DNA of 64,000 nt from Hymenobacter sp. CRA2 (GCF_002007105.1 NZ_MVBC01000004.1:1-64000), one strand, 5' to 3'. Positions 32,198 through 41,848 are shown, counted from the first letter of the stretch. Notes: generated by a model not told the origin, from the letters alone. Numbers and translations: made by a program.

Positions 32198-33097
32198 ATG
32201 ACGCCCGACTATTCCCGCCTGTGTTTCATTTTTAACCCCATTTCGGGCACCAACCGGCGCTTCGACCTCCCTGGCCTCCTGCACCAGCGCCTGGGCAAGA
32301 GCTACGGGCTGCACTACGAAGTGTGGCCTACCGAATACGCCGGGCACGCTGAGGATCTGGCCCGCACGGCCGCGGCGCAGGGCTTCGGCATTGTGGTGGC
32401 CGTGGGTGGCGACGGTACCGTGAACGAAGTAGGGCGGGGCCTGCTGGGCACGGGCGCGGCCATGGCGGTGCTGCCCCGTGGCTCCGGCAACGGCCTGGCG
32501 CGGCACCTGGGCATTCCGCTACTGGCCGCCGCGGCCGTCGATTTGCTGCGGCAGCCGCGGGTGCTGCCCATCGACGTAGGGCGGCTGAACGGCCGGCCGT
32601 TTTTCTGCACCGCCGGGCTGGGGTTCGATGCGCACGTGAGCCGCTGCTTTGCTGAAGCAGGCACGCGCGGGCTGGCTACTTACGTGCGCGTGGCCCTGCG
32701 GGAGTACGGTCGCTACCGCCCCACGCCCGTGGACATCGAGCTGAACGGGCAGCACCTGCGTTCCAATTGCTACGTGCTGGCTTTTGCCAACGCCGCGCAG
32801 TACGGCAACAACGCCTACATTGCCCCGCTGGCCGACATCCGCGACGGGCTGCTGGACCTCTGCCTGATTGATAGTATGCCCCTGGGCCGGGCGCTGCGCG
32901 TGGCCTACGGCCTGGCCGCCGGCGACCTGCCCAACTCCGGCGCTGCCACCTACCACACCACCCGCACCGTGCGCGTGCGCACGCAGCAGCCGCTGGGCTT
33001 TCACCTCGACGGGGATTTTGCCGGCGAAGCCACCGATGTACAGGTCGTTATCGAGCCGCTGGCCCTGCCGGTGGTAGTGGGAGAGGCGTTTAAGTAA
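32198..33097 (+). CDS. YegS/BmrU-type lipid kinase
   Basis: 299 residues. It has the diacylglycerol kinase catalytic domain: FIFNPISGTNRRF at the start, the nucleotide-binding GGDGTVNEVGRGLLG near residue 70, LPRGSGNGLARHLGIP, and the C-terminal GFHLDGDFAGEATD. It phosphorylates a lipid hydroxyl such as diacylglycerol, or a ceramide-like lipid, at the inner membrane face; the exact substrate is unknown. The start at ATG 32198 agrees with the promoter box 7 bases upstream. The SUI1-like gene follows 77 bases downstream. Confidence 0.9.
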   Translation: MTPDYSRLCFIFNPISGTNRRFDLPGLLHQRLGKSYGLHYEVWPTEYAGHAEDLARTAAAQGFGIVVAVGGDGTVNEVGRGLLGTGAAMAVLPRGSGNGLARHLGIPLLAAAAVDLLRQPRVLPIDVGRLNGRPFFCTAGLGFDAHVSRCFAEAGTRGLATYVRVALREYGRYRPTPVDIELNGQHLRSNCYVLAFANAAQYGNNAYIAPLADIRDGLLDLCLIDSMPLGRALRVAYGLAAGDLPNSGAATYHTTRTVRVRTQQPLGFHLDGDFAGEATDVQVVIEPLALPVVVGEAFK

Positions 33098-33174
33098 ATT
33101 GCCAGACGGCTAACTGGCGGGCTGTTCGGAAACGATTAGCCATTTAGCCCCTTAATCGTGTAGCCCTTCAACCA

Positions 33175-33513
33175 ATGAGCAAGCAAAACCGCACGGGCGT
33201 GGTGTACTCTACCAACCCCGACTTCGAATACCAGAACAACGACGGCGCGGAAGCCACTACGCTGCCGCCCCAGCAACAGCAATTGCGCGTGCAGCTCGAT
33301 AAGAAGCAGCGCGGCGGCAAGCAGGTAACACTGGTGACCGGCTTCGTGGGCCGCGACGAGGACCTGCAGGCGCTGGGCAAGACGCTGAAGACCAAGTGCG
33401 GGGTAGGCGGTAATGCCAAAGACGGCGAAATCCTGATTCAGGGCGACTTCCGGGAAAAGGTGCTGGCGGAACTGCTCAAGCTTGGCTACAAAGCCAAAAA
33501 AGCCGGCGGCTAA
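33175..33513 (+). CDS. SUI1/eIF1-like translation factor (YciH family)
   Basis: 112 residues. The N-terminal 40 residues are polar and probably flexible. Then comes the SUI1 domain: [40 protein letters not shown] and [15 protein letters not shown]. The GxxCGxGG loop and the closing QGDxRxK motif match the eIF1/YciH family. In E. coli YciH is thought to influence initiation fidelity; the role here is inferred. Same strand as the lipid kinase. Confidence 0.9.
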   Translation: MSKQNRTGVVYSTNPDFEYQNNDGAEATTLPPQQQQLRVQLDKKQRGGKQVTLVTGFVGRDEDLQALGKTLKTKCGVGGNAKDGEILIQGDFREKVLAELLKLGYKAKKAGG

Positions 33514-33672
33514 TCCCGACACTGCCTGCTGTAGGAAATAAAACCATCTGCCCGGGCAAATAGGAACAGCTAGAGCCAACACAGACAGCTAGTAGGCAGA
33601 TGCCATTAGCGTCACGCAGCTTTGTTTGTTTACCAGTTGATCATTAGTGTCTTAGGCTGATAATAGGCGTCG

Positions 33673-34671
33673 ATGAACTTGTTTGATCGGGCTACCCGTA
33701 CGGTGGCCGCTCTAGCCCTGTTGGGCGCTCTGACGGGCAGCGGCTGTCAGTCCCACGAGGCGGTAAAAGTGCCGCTGACCATTACCACGCACAGCACGGC
33801 GGAGCACCGGCGCATTCCGGGCACGCACATGCTGCTGGCCGCCCCGCCCGAGTTCAAAGTGGATGCCGACAAGCACATGCTGCGCCTCGATGCGTTGCAG
33901 TTCGTGGAAGTGCGGGAGCTGCTCGGGATGACCTTCGACTACTACCTGGGCCAGCTGGGACGGGAACTGGCTACCCGCGAGGATTTGCCCGCCGACGCGC
34001 TGCAGCGGACCACTTTCAACGGCCACCCCGCCGTGTTTCTGACCCAGCCGCACGGGCAGCTGCCCGGCCTGGAATCGGCCCTGCTGGCCTTCGGCGACAG
34101 CAGCCGCGTGACTTTGCTCTTCGGCGTATATCCCTCGCTGCTACCCAGCGCCCGCGCCATGATCCAGAAAACTCTGCTGACAGCCAGCTACGACCCCAAG
34201 CTGCGCGTGGCGGACGAGGACCTGGCCGGCCGCTTTCAGCTCGATGTACAAGACACCGATTTCGCGCGGGTGACCCGCAACGGCCGCTGGACGGTGTACG
34301 TGCCGGGCAGCAGCCACGCGGCCGCTGCTGACAGCGGGCACAAGACTCTATTCCGCGTAACGGTGCTGCCACCCGATTCAAACAGAACCCACGTGCAGGA
34401 CATGGCGCTGTCCTTGATTCGGGAATACCGGACGTACACGCAGGTCGACAATGTGCAGGAGGCCAACACGCAGAGGAACGGGCACTACGCCTACGAAAAC
34501 GTCCTGACCTTTCGCAACACCGGCAAGGAAGGCAAGGCCCTGGTGCTGCTGATGAGCACACCCCAGGGCATCATCGTGTTCGACGGCCGGGCCTACGACC
34601 AGCCGCTGGAGCGGATGAAGCAGTTTGTGCGCGTGGCCAAAACCATCCGCGTAGCCGCGCCGGCCATCTAG
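33673..34671 (+). CDS. Hypothetical secreted protein, probable lipoprotein
   Basis: 332 residues. The N-terminus has a short basic region and a hydrophobic core ending ALTGSGCQSHEA, a plausible though not ideal lipobox. The mature part shows two similar alpha/beta blocks with no catalytic motif I can name. It ends MKQFVRVAKTIRVAAPAI. It would be anchored in the envelope facing the periplasm. It converges with kdsB (stops 7 bases apart). Function unknown. Confidence 0.7.
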   Translation: MNLFDRATRTVAALALLGALTGSGCQSHEAVKVPLTITTHSTAEHRRIPGTHMLLAAPPEFKVDADKHMLRLDALQFVEVRELLGMTFDYYLGQLGRELATREDLPADALQRTTFNGHPAVFLTQPHGQLPGLESALLAFGDSSRVTLLFGVYPSLLPSARAMIQKTLLTASYDPKLRVADEDLAGRFQLDVQDTDFARVTRNGRWTVYVPGSSHAAAADSGHKTLFRVTVLPPDSNRTHVQDMALSLIREYRTYTQVDNVQEANTQRNGHYAYENVLTFRNTGKEGKALVLLMSTPQGIIVFDGRAYDQPLERMKQFVRVAKTIRVAAPAI

Positions 34672-34678
34672 GTGCCGG

Positions 34679-35431
34679 CTAGCCGTTACCGCGGTTGGTC
34701 AGGTACGCCAGGGCCCGTTTTACATCCTCGGGCGTGTCGATGCCGATGGTTTCCACCGAGGTTTCGGCCGTGTGGATGCTGAAGCCGTGCGTAAGCCAGC
34801 GCAGCTGCTCCAGCGACTCGCCGATTTCCAGCGGAGCCGGAGCCAGCTGGGTGAGCTGCTGCAGCACGGCCGGGCGGTAGGCATACAGCCCGATGTGGCG
34901 CAGAAAGCGGTGGTGCTGCAGCCAGTCGATGGACGGATACTGGCGCAGGTAGGGGATGGGGTGACGGCTGAAGTACAGCGCCCGGCCCTGGGCATCGAGC
35001 ACCACCTTGGGCAGGTGCGGGCTGAGCAGCTCCTCCTGGCTAAGCACGGGCTTGACCAAGGTGCCGATCTGGGTTGCTTCGTCGGCAAACAGGGCCAGCA
35101 GGGCGTCGATCTGCCCGGCCTGGATAAACGGCTCGTCGCCTTGGATGTTGACCACGCAGTCGGCCGTTTGCCCAAGCTGGTGATAGGCGTCCCACACCCG
35201 GTCGGTGCCGCTGGGGTGGTTGGGGTGGGTGAGCACGGCCTCGGCGCCGAAGTCAAGCACGTGGTGCAGGATTCGCTCGTCGTCGGTGGCCACTACCACC
35301 CGGTCGAGGGAAGCTTGTTGGGCCTGCTCCACCACGCGCTGAATCATGGTTTTGCCGCCGAGGTCAATCAGGGGCTTGCCCGGCAGGCGGGTAGAGCTGT
35401 AGCGGGCCGGGATGATGGCAATGCTGTACAT
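34679..35431 (-). CDS. kdsB: 3-deoxy-manno-octulosonate cytidylyltransferase
   Basis: 250 residues. It activates KDO as CMP-KDO for the inner core of lipopolysaccharide, which marks a Gram-negative organism. The N-terminal nucleotide-binding motif IIPARYSSTRLPGKPLIDLG is complete. VVATDDERI, CVVNIQGDEPFI and IGLYAYRPAVLQQL follow in family order. The ATG at 35429-35431 (MYSIAIIPARYS) is the family start; the extra 49 upstream codons are not protein-like. It is divergent from the LysM protein gene. Confidence 0.95.
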   Translation of the reverse strand: MYSIAIIPARYSSTRLPGKPLIDLGGKTMIQRVVEQAQQASLDRVVVATDDERILHHVLDFGAEAVLTHPNHPSGTDRVWDAYHQLGQTADCVVNIQGDEPFIQAGQIDALLALFADEATQIGTLVKPVLSQEELLSPHLPKVVLDAQGRALYFSRHPIPYLRQYPSIDWLQHHRFLRHIGLYAYRPAVLQQLTQLAPAPLEIGESLEQLRWLTHGFSIHTAETSVETIGIDTPEDVKRALAYLTNRGNG

Positions 35432-35623
35432 CGGGGAGGGAAAAGCGCGCGCCAATTGGCGGGCCGGGAAATGGTTGGATTTAGTCGGGCAAAATTGGCA
35501 CGATGCTGGCCAAAATCCCGCGTCGCAGGCAACTTTCCGTATCTTTCGGCAATGTAGCGCAGTGGTTGGCAGGCCCAACCCCGTCGAGCGACGCCCGCGC
35601 TACTTGCCGTACGCCCTTCCCGT

Positions 35624-36652
35624 ATGCCCCGTTTTTCGCAGCCTGTTTCCGCTTTCCTTTTTCTGTTGTTGCCCGTCGTTGCTGGTGCCCACCACCGCCA
35701 CACCCCGCCCGATTCCATCGGCGTGGTGGTGCAGCAAGACAAGACCTACGTGCGCCACCGCGTAGTGGCCGGCGAAACGCTCTACGGGCTGGCCCGCCGC
35801 TACAAAGTATCGGTGGAGCAAATCATGGCCGCCAACCCCAGCATCAAAGGCGCTCTGGTTTCGGGCCAGATTGTGCTGGTGCCGCGCGTGCGGGCGGTGT
35901 TACCGGCCGGTACTGGCGCATCCAACGCTGCACCCAAAGCGGCGGCCGCTGCGCCGGCTGCTACCAAGGGTCTCGCCATCGATGCCGCCGGTAACAAAGT
36001 CTACAAGGTGCAGCCCGGCCAGACGCTGTTTGCCATTTCGCGCAAATTTGGCGTGGCTCCGGCCACGCTGCAGCGCTACAACCGCCTGCCCGCCGACGGC
36101 GGCGTGCGCGTAGGGCAAACGCTGATCATCGTGCCGGCCGCGGGCGGTAACGCCGCCGAGCCGGTAGCCGCGGCTCCCAAGCCCGCCCCGCCCACCGCCC
36201 GCCCCGAGCGCGACGACGAGGCCGAAAAGGAAACCAAACAGCGCGAAGCGGAACGCGAAAAGGAGCGGGAAGCGGCCAAAACCAAGGACGCCGAAACCGC
36301 CAAGGAACCAGCCTCCAGCCCCGTTGCTGCTACCGCCACGGCCGAGGAAGATACCGGCCCGACCCGCGCTAGCGAAGTGATGCGTAAGGTGAAGGAAAGC
36401 GGTGTGGCTGCCGTCATTGAGGGCGGGCGTTCCGATAAATATTTGGCCCTGCACAAAACCGCGCAGGTAGGCACCATCATTCGGGTGCTCAACATCATGA
36501 ACGGCCGCGACGTGTACGTGCGCGTCATCGGCAAGCTGCCCGATACCGGCGACAACGCCAACGTGCTGATCCGCCTCTCCCGAAACGCGGCCACCATGCT
36601 CGGCACGCCGGATCAGCGCTTCCGCGTCGAGACGTCCTACTTATCCGAATAA
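35624..36652 (+). CDS. LysM protein with C-terminal double-psi beta-barrel
   Basis: 342 residues. Signal peptide MPRFSQPVSAFLFLLLPVVA; LysM 1 (HRVVAGETLYGLARRYKVSV); an Ala/Pro linker; LysM 2 (KVQPGQTLFAISRKFGVAPA); a charged linker rich in Glu, Lys and Arg, probably a helix of about 60 residues; then a domain like the RlpA double-psi beta-barrel (HKTAQVGTIIRVLNIMNGRD to LIRLSRNAATMLG). It should bind peptidoglycan in the periplasm. Catalytic residues of a lytic transglycosylase cannot be confirmed. It is followed by a terminator. Confidence 0.85.
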   Translation: MPRFSQPVSAFLFLLLPVVAGAHHRHTPPDSIGVVVQQDKTYVRHRVVAGETLYGLARRYKVSVEQIMAANPSIKGALVSGQIVLVPRVRAVLPAGTGASNAAPKAAAAAPAATKGLAIDAAGNKVYKVQPGQTLFAISRKFGVAPATLQRYNRLPADGGVRVGQTLIIVPAAGGNAAEPVAAAPKPAPPTARPERDDEAEKETKQREAEREKEREAAKTKDAETAKEPASSPVAATATAEEDTGPTRASEVMRKVKESGVAAVIEGGRSDKYLALHKTAQVGTIIRVLNIMNGRDVYVRVIGKLPDTGDNANVLIRLSRNAATMLGTPDQRFRVETSYLSE

Positions 36653-36678
36653 CGGCTCCTGGCTGTACAAATGCTCCG

Positions 36679-36708
36679 GAAGCCCGACCTTTGTCGGGCT
36701 TCTTTTTT
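36679..36708 (+). terminator. Intrinsic terminator between LysM gene and DUF2400 gene
   Basis: A perfect 10-bp stem (GAAGCCCGAC with GTCGGGCTTC) and a 4-base loop, then six T. Only 9 bases separate the T-run from the GTG start of the next gene, leaving little room for another promoter. Confidence 0.85.
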
Positions 36709-36717
36709 GCCTTTCGC

Positions 36718-37476
36718 GTGACCCACGACCAGCTCCAAGCCCTGCTCGATGACCGGTACCACCGGTACGACCAGCCCACTTTCATTGCGCCGGACCCCAT
36801 CAGCCTGCCCCACCGGTTTACCAAGCGGCAGGACATCGAAATCAGCGGCTTGTTTGCGGCCCTGCTGGCCTGGGGCAAGCGCAGCATCATCCTCAAGAAA
36901 GGCGACGAACTGCTGGCGCGCATGGATAACGCCCCGTACGAGTTCGTGCTCCACCACCAGGACGACGACCTGCGGCGCCTGGAGCGCTTCTGCCACCGCA
37001 CTTTCTGCGACACCGATCTGCTCTATTTTATCCACTGGCTGCAGTGGTACTACCGGCAGCACGACACGCTGGAGGAAGCGTTTCTGAACGGCACCACGCA
37101 GCGCCAGCGGCTCGAAAACTTCCACAACCTATTCTTTAGTCTACCCGATGCGCCCGAGCGCACCCGCAAGCACGTGGCCACGCCCGCCCGCAACTCGGCC
37201 TGCAAGCGCGTGAATATGTACCTGCGCTGGATGGTGCGCCCCGACACCCGCGGCGTGGACTTCGGCCTCTGGACGCGCCTGTCGCCCGCCGAGCTGGTGT
37301 GCCCCCTCGACGTGCACGTGGAGCGCGTGGCCCGGCGCCTGGGCCTGCTCACCCGCAAGCAAACTGACTGGCAAGCCGCCACGGAGCTAACCGGCGCGCT
37401 GCGCGAGTTCGACCCGCAGGACCCGGTGAAGTACGATTTTGCCTTGTTTGGGCTGGGTATTGACGAGAAGTTTTAA
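36718..37476 (+). CDS. TIGR02757 (DUF2400) family protein
   Basis: 252 residues. The sequence matches a family widespread in Bacteroidota: DISLPHRF-like PISLPHRFTKRQDIEISGLF, RKHVATPARNSACKRVNMYL with NMYLRWMVRPD, and PLDVHVERVARRLGLL. The helical C-terminal part is reminiscent of HhH-type DNA glycosylases, but this is only resemblance. GTG at 36718 is chosen as start because the alternative TTG at 36691 lies inside the terminator hairpin of the previous gene. Function unknown. Confidence 0.85.
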   Translation: MTHDQLQALLDDRYHRYDQPTFIAPDPISLPHRFTKRQDIEISGLFAALLAWGKRSIILKKGDELLARMDNAPYEFVLHHQDDDLRRLERFCHRTFCDTDLLYFIHWLQWYYRQHDTLEEAFLNGTTQRQRLENFHNLFFSLPDAPERTRKHVATPARNSACKRVNMYLRWMVRPDTRGVDFGLWTRLSPAELVCPLDVHVERVARRLGLLTRKQTDWQAATELTGALREFDPQDPVKYDFALFGLGIDEKF

Positions 37477-37604
37477 GGCTGGTGCCATTGAGCTAGGCGC
37501 CGCCCTAAGATGCCACGGCAAATGCTACAGGTAGAATGCAAGGGACGTTAGCTATCAACTATAAGTTAATGACGCTGATTAGCCGGGCTTCCACCCCCTT
37601 CGTA

Positions 37605-37612
37605 TAGCTTTG
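37605..37612 (+). promoter_or_regulatory. minus-7 box TAGCTTTG upstream of mutS2
   Basis: A perfect TAnnTTTG about 100 bases before the mutS2 start, with no good minus-33. Another weaker box (AATCTTTC) lies at 37616. Confidence 0.45.
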
Positions 37613-37711
37613 CCTGAATCTTTCGGCCCGCGCGGCTGTTAAGGAAGGCTGGCACGTGCATTCGGGCCGGCCGCATTGTCTGACTACCGACTACTCAGTT
37701 CCCAATACCTT

Positions 37712-40129
37712 TTGATTTACCCCAACACCTTCGAGCAGAAAATCGGCTTCCAACAAGTGCGTGAGCGGCTCACCGAGCTGTGCCTGAGCGCCCTGGGCCG
37801 CCAATACGTGCAGAAGATGCAATTTCAGCCCCGCGCCGACGAGCTGAAAAAACTCCTGCTCCAAACCGACGAATTCCGCCAGCTGCTGAGCAGCGGCGCC
37901 GATTTTCCCAGCCAATACTACCACGACGCCGGCCCGCACCTGCTGCGCGCCCAGCTGCCCGGGGCCTTCCTGGAAGTAGCTGCGTTCTACGAGCTGAAAA
38001 TGTCCCTGCGGACCATCCGCGAGGCCCTTACGTTCTTCGTGCAGGCGCCCGAGGGGCTGTACCCCACGCTGCGCCTGCTCGGCATCGGCGTGCAGGCCGA
38101 CCGCAACCTGCTGGTTTCGCTGGACAAAGTGGTGGACGACGACGGCCACGTGCGCGACGACGCCTCGCCCTTGCTGCGGCAGCTGCGCCAGGAGCTCATC
38201 AACCGCCAGGGCATCCTGCGCCGGCAGATTGCCGACGTGCTACGCCGTGCCCGCTCCGAAGGCTGGACTCCCGAAGGTGCCGAACCCACCATTCGTGGGG
38301 GCCGCTTGGTGCTGCCGGTGCTGGCCGAGCACAAGCGTCGCGTGCGTGGCCTGATTCACGACGAATCAGCCACGGGCCAGACGGTGTATATCGAGCCGGA
38401 AGCGGTGTTCGAGCTCAACAACGACATCAAGGACCTGGAAAACGCCTGGCACCGCGAGCTGGTGCGCATCCTGATCAGTCTTACCGATCAGCTGCGTCCC
38501 CACATCCCGGATTTGCGCCGTGCTTACCAGTTCCTTGGCCTCCTGGACTTCATCCGCGCCAAAGCCCGCTTTGCCCAGCAGCTCGAAGCCGTGCTGCCCA
38601 AGCTGGGCGCCCGCCCGTTGGTGAAGTGGCAGCAGGCCCGGCACCCGCTGCTCTACCTGAACTTCAAGGAGCAGGGCCGCGAAGTCGTGCCCCTGGACTT
38701 GGAGCTGAACCCCGAGGCACGCGTGCTGGTCATTTCGGGGCCGAACGCCGGTGGTAAGTCGGTGGCACTGAAAACGGTGGGCCTGGTGCAGTACATGCTG
38801 CAGTGCGGCCTGCTTATTCCGGTGCGCGAGGACTCCGAAGCTGGCGTGTTCGACGACATCTTCCTCGACATCGGCGACGAGCAGAGCCTGGAGAACGACC
38901 TGAGCACGTACTCCTCGCACCTGACGCACATGAAGCAGTTTTTGCTGCTGGCCAACAAGCGCAGCCTCGTGCTCATCGACGAATTCGGTACCGGCACCGA
39001 GCCCGTGCTCGGCGGCGCCATTGCCGAAGCGGTGCTGTCGGAGCTGAACCGCGTGCGGGCCTTCGGCGTCATCACCACCCACTACACCAACCTGAAGAAC
39101 CTCGCCGAGCGCACCCCGGGCCTCGTCAACGGCGCCATGCGCTACGACCCGAAGCACTTGCAGCCGCTCTACCGCCTCGAAACGGGCAAGCCAGGCTCGT
39201 CTTTCGCCTTGGAAATTGCCCGCAAAATCGGCTTGCCCAAGAACATCGTGGAGCGCGCCTCCCAGCTGGTGGGCAAGGAAAAAGTGCGCTACGACCGTCT
39301 GCTGGAAGAGCTGGAAGCCGAAAAAGCCGAGCTGGAAAAGCGCACCGCCGAAGCCGAGAAAAACGAGCGGCGGATGAAAAAGCTGGCCCAGGAATACCAG
39401 GACCTGAAAAATCACCTGGAGGAAACCCGGCTGGACGTTATCCGCGAGGCCAAGCAGAAAGCCAAGCTGCTGCTCAAGGATACCAACGCCCAGATCGAGG
39501 CCACTATCCAGGAAATTCGCACCGCCAGCGCCGAGAAGGAGCAGACCAAGGCCGCCCGCCAGAAGCTCGATGCCTTCGTGCAGAAGGAGCTGAAGCAGGA
39601 GCTGCCCAAGCCCCGCGGCACCCGCGAAGTGGCCGACCCCAAGGCCCTCAAGCCCGGCGATAAAGTGGCGCTGATCGGGCAGGAAGGCTACGGTGAACTG
39701 GTGAGCCTGAAGGGCAACACCGCCGAGGTGCTGTTTGGCGGGCTGAAAACCATCGTGAAGGTAGCGCAGCTCGAAAAAGTCACGCGCTCGGAAATCCGGG
39801 AGCGGGAAAAGGAAGCTGCCCGCAAGGCCCCGGCCGCCGAAGCCCGCGCCAGCTCCGGCCTCGATGTAACTGGCCGCATGGCCGGCTTCAGCACCACGCT
39901 GGACTTGCGCGGCGAACGGGCCGAAGACGCCCTGCAGCGCATCATGAACTACGTCGACGACGCGGTGATGCTGGGCGTGCCGGAACTGAAGTTTATCCAC
40001 GGCCGCGGCAACGGCGTGCTGCGCCAGGTGGTGCGCGACTACCTGCACTCCCAGCGCAGCGTGGTGAGCGTGGCCGATGAGCACGCCGACCGCGGCGGCG
40101 ACGGCGTGACGGTGGCCGTGCTGAAGTAA
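37712..40129 (+). CDS. mutS2: Endonuclease MutS2
   Basis: 805 residues. Order: MutS-type core and lever; ATPase with Walker A ISGPNAGGKSVALKTVG near 340 and LVLIDEFGTGTEP near 420; a long coiled coil rich in Glu and Lys (about 530-640); and a C-terminal Smr nuclease domain (TLDLRGERAEDALQRIMNYV, KFIHGRGNGVLRQVVRDYL). MutS2 proteins act on branched DNA or collided ribosomes and do not take part in mismatch repair. I favour the TTG at 37712 (giving MIYPNTFEQKIGF) since family members usually begin this way. TTG at 37676 would add 12 residues. A terminator follows. Confidence 0.93.
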   Translation: MIYPNTFEQKIGFQQVRERLTELCLSALGRQYVQKMQFQPRADELKKLLLQTDEFRQLLSSGADFPSQYYHDAGPHLLRAQLPGAFLEVAAFYELKMSLRTIREALTFFVQAPEGLYPTLRLLGIGVQADRNLLVSLDKVVDDDGHVRDDASPLLRQLRQELINRQGILRRQIADVLRRARSEGWTPEGAEPTIRGGRLVLPVLAEHKRRVRGLIHDESATGQTVYIEPEAVFELNNDIKDLENAWHRELVRILISLTDQLRPHIPDLRRAYQFLGLLDFIRAKARFAQQLEAVLPKLGARPLVKWQQARHPLLYLNFKEQGREVVPLDLELNPEARVLVISGPNAGGKSVALKTVGLVQYMLQCGLLIPVREDSEAGVFDDIFLDIGDEQSLENDLSTYSSHLTHMKQFLLLANKRSLVLIDEFGTGTEPVLGGAIAEAVLSELNRVRAFGVITTHYTNLKNLAERTPGLVNGAMRYDPKHLQPLYRLETGKPGSSFALEIARKIGLPKNIVERASQLVGKEKVRYDRLLEELEAEKAELEKRTAEAEKNERRMKKLAQEYQDLKNHLEETRLDVIREAKQKAKLLLKDTNAQIEATIQEIRTASAEKEQTKAARQKLDAFVQKELKQELPKPRGTREVADPKALKPGDKVALIGQEGYGELVSLKGNTAEVLFGGLKTIVKVAQLEKVTRSEIREREKEAARKAPAAEARASSGLDVTGRMAGFSTTLDLRGERAEDALQRIMNYVDDAVMLGVPELKFIHGRGNGVLRQVVRDYLHSQRSVVSVADEHADRGGDGVTVAVLK

Positions 40130-40159
40130 AGCTCTCCTAATAAGCACTACTTCTAGTTA

Positions 40160-40195
40160 CTGCGCCGACCAGCCCCGCTGGTCGGCGCAGTATTT
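40160..40195 (+). terminator. Intrinsic terminator of mutS2
   Basis: A perfect 14-bp stem (CTGCGCCGACCAGC with its complement) and a 3-base loop, followed by TATTTATTT. Confidence 0.8.
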
Positions 40196-40251
40196 ATTTA
40201 CGGCTGCCGGTACCGTAATTTGGCCGGAGCATTGTCCCTGCTTAATCATTT

Positions 40252-40736
40252 ATGCGCGTAATTATTTCCGCTTTAGCCCTTAGCCTTGCCGTGTTGTCGG
40301 GCTGCGGCCGTGATGCTCACTTGGTTGGCAGCAAACCCGTTAGCACCATTGAGTATTATGCCCAGCCAAGCCTTGACCCACTTGCCGCACTCGTAGCGCA
40401 GCAGGCTGCCCAGGCCAAGACGCCCATCCTGTACTTTTATGCGGACTGGTGCGGCCCGTGCCGCCGGTTCCGGGAAACGCTGGCTGATAAGCAGGTGCAG
40501 GCGGCCTTGCAGAATGCTACCTCAACATTGACAAGGATACCCAAGGGCTAGCCGAGAAGTACGGGGTGCAGGCCGTGCCGACCTTCGTAAAAGTGGATAC
40601 CAGCTTAGCTCGACTAGCCCTTATCTCCGGTGACAAGTGGGATGAAGACGTGCCCGAGAATATCGCGCCGGTGATGCATAATCTGGCGGCCACTCGGACT
40701 TACGACAACCCATCGGCCTCCGCCAAAACAAACTGA
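40252..40736 (+). pseudogene. Thioredoxin-family lipoprotein, frameshifted
   Basis: The first part runs from the ATG at 40252: lipoprotein signal MRVIISALALSLAVLSGC, then LYFYADWCGPCRRFRETLAD with the redox CxxC. That frame stops at 40549-40551. A second frame from 40518 to 40736 continues the same fold (YLNIDKDTQGLAEKYGVQAV, then PTFVKVDTS with the cis-proline of thioredoxins). Adding one base just before 40518 would give one protein of about 160 residues. It would be a periplasmic membrane-anchored disulphide protein if intact. No slippery heptamer is seen at the junction, so programmed frameshifting is unlikely; mutation or a sequencing omission fits better. Confidence 0.9.
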
Positions 40737-40740
40737 GGAC

Positions 40741-40784
40741 CAACAACAAGGCCGCTTCCCAGCTGGGAAGCGGCCTTGTTGTTG
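40741..40784. terminator. 44-base perfect palindrome, bidirectional terminator
   Basis: CAACAACAAGGCCGCTTCCC continues as an exact inverted repeat through 40784, with no unpaired loop beyond the tip. It lies between the thioredoxin pseudogene and the convergent secreted protein gene. Confidence 0.8.
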
Positions 40785-40804
40785 GGGCCAGAAATACGAA
40801 AGTG

Positions 40805-41848
40805 TTACTTCTTGCCGCTGGTAATCATGGGTACTGCGGGCGAGGTGGAAACGCCCTGGCTGTTGGCCGACGAAACGCGGATGTAATACGTCGTGCCCGT
40901 CTGCAGATCCGACAGGGTGATGTTGTGCTGGGTGGTCGGCGTTTTGTCTTCCATCACGCCGCCCAGGGCCGGTGTCGCGCCGTACTCCACTTTCGTGGTG
41001 CCGGGGTTGATAGTGGCGAAGTTGACGGTGATGCTGTTCTTGGTTACCGCAATTGGCACCGGCTCACCCTTGATGACGGGCAGGCCCCCGGCCACCACAA
41101 AGTCGGTGCTCAGGCGCGGCAGCAGCTGGTAGCCCGTGGGCGTGCCCGACGGCGAGTGCTGACCGATAACCCCGACGAGGTCAAATTTGCCACTGGGGGG
41201 CGTGCTGCCCACCAAGCCGTTGTTGTCGGTGGAGGTGGCCGAAATACGGACAATCGCACCGGCCTGGCCGTTGATGAGGTAGTTCATGTTGCCGGCCAGC
41301 GACGTGGCGGGGTTGCCGCCGGTCGTAGTCAGGCGCTCCACGTCGGTGATTTTCACCAAGCGGCCTTCGTAGGCCTCGTTATACACTTTGGTCAGTTCCG
41401 AAGCGGGCACCGTGGTCATGCGCAGCTTGCGGCCCGAGCCCAGCTTTTTCACCGACACCACCGGGTCCATCTCCAGCAGGCTGTTGTAGTTTTTCAGCGT
41501 GCCGTGGGCCTCCACGCTGTCACCGGGGGCCAGGGCTTTGAGGGCGTCCAGGGTATTCGAAAACAAGGCCAGGCTGCCATCCTTGTCCTGGATGTAGCGG
41601 ATGTTGCCCAGCTCGGGACCGTTGATGACCACGCCGCGCACCGTAACGGTCGCGTTGGGCTCACCGGCACGCACGGCGGCCAGCGTCAGCGGACCACCAG
41701 GTGCCGGAGCCGCGGCGGGAGCAGCCGGTTGTTCGGCGGCCGGTTTGGTCGTCGTTGTGGTCGTGGTGCGTTTAGTAGTCGTACGCGTCTGGGCCTGAGC
41801 GCCCAGGGCACTGCCCACGAGCAGCGCTATGAAAAGTGATTTGTTCAT
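40805..41848 (-). CDS. Secreted OB-fold/fibronectin type III protein
   Basis: 347 residues. The ATG at 41846-41848 begins a signal peptide (MNKSLFIALLVGSALGAQAQ). A Thr-rich then Ala/Pro-rich low-complexity linker follows. The middle part has the pattern of OB-fold domains seen in Bacteroidota surface proteins (VRGVVINGPELGNIRYIQDK, LAPGDSVEAHGTLKNYNSLL). The C-terminal 90 residues form a fibronectin type III domain (TKVEYGATPALGG, DLQTGTTYYIRVSSANSQG). No sorting domain is seen. It probably binds nucleic acid, sugar or protein outside the cell; the target is unknown. Confidence 0.75.
   Translation of the reverse strand: MNKSLFIALLVGSALGAQAQTRTTTKRTTTTTTTKPAAEQPAAPAAAPAPGGPLTLAAVRAGEPNATVTVRGVVINGPELGNIRYIQDKDGSLALFSNTLDALKALAPGDSVEAHGTLKNYNSLLEMDPVVSVKKLGSGRKLRMTTVPASELTKVYNEAYEGRLVKITDVERLTTTGGNPATSLAGNMNYLINGQAGAIVRISATSTDNNGLVGSTPPSGKFDLVGVIGQHSPSGTPTGYQLLPRLSTDFVVAGGLPVIKGEPVPIAVTKNSITVNFATINPGTTKVEYGATPALGGVMEDKTPTTQHNITLSDLQTGTTYYIRVSSANSQGVSTSPAVPMITSGKK

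Noticed and set aside
38366-40147. 593-codon minus-strand frame opposite mutS2
   Set aside because: Antisense shadow of the MutS2 coiled coil and Smr domains.
40500-40530. Programmed ribosomal frameshift in the thioredoxin gene
   Set aside because: No slippery heptamer or downstream stimulatory structure at the junction; simple base loss is more likely.
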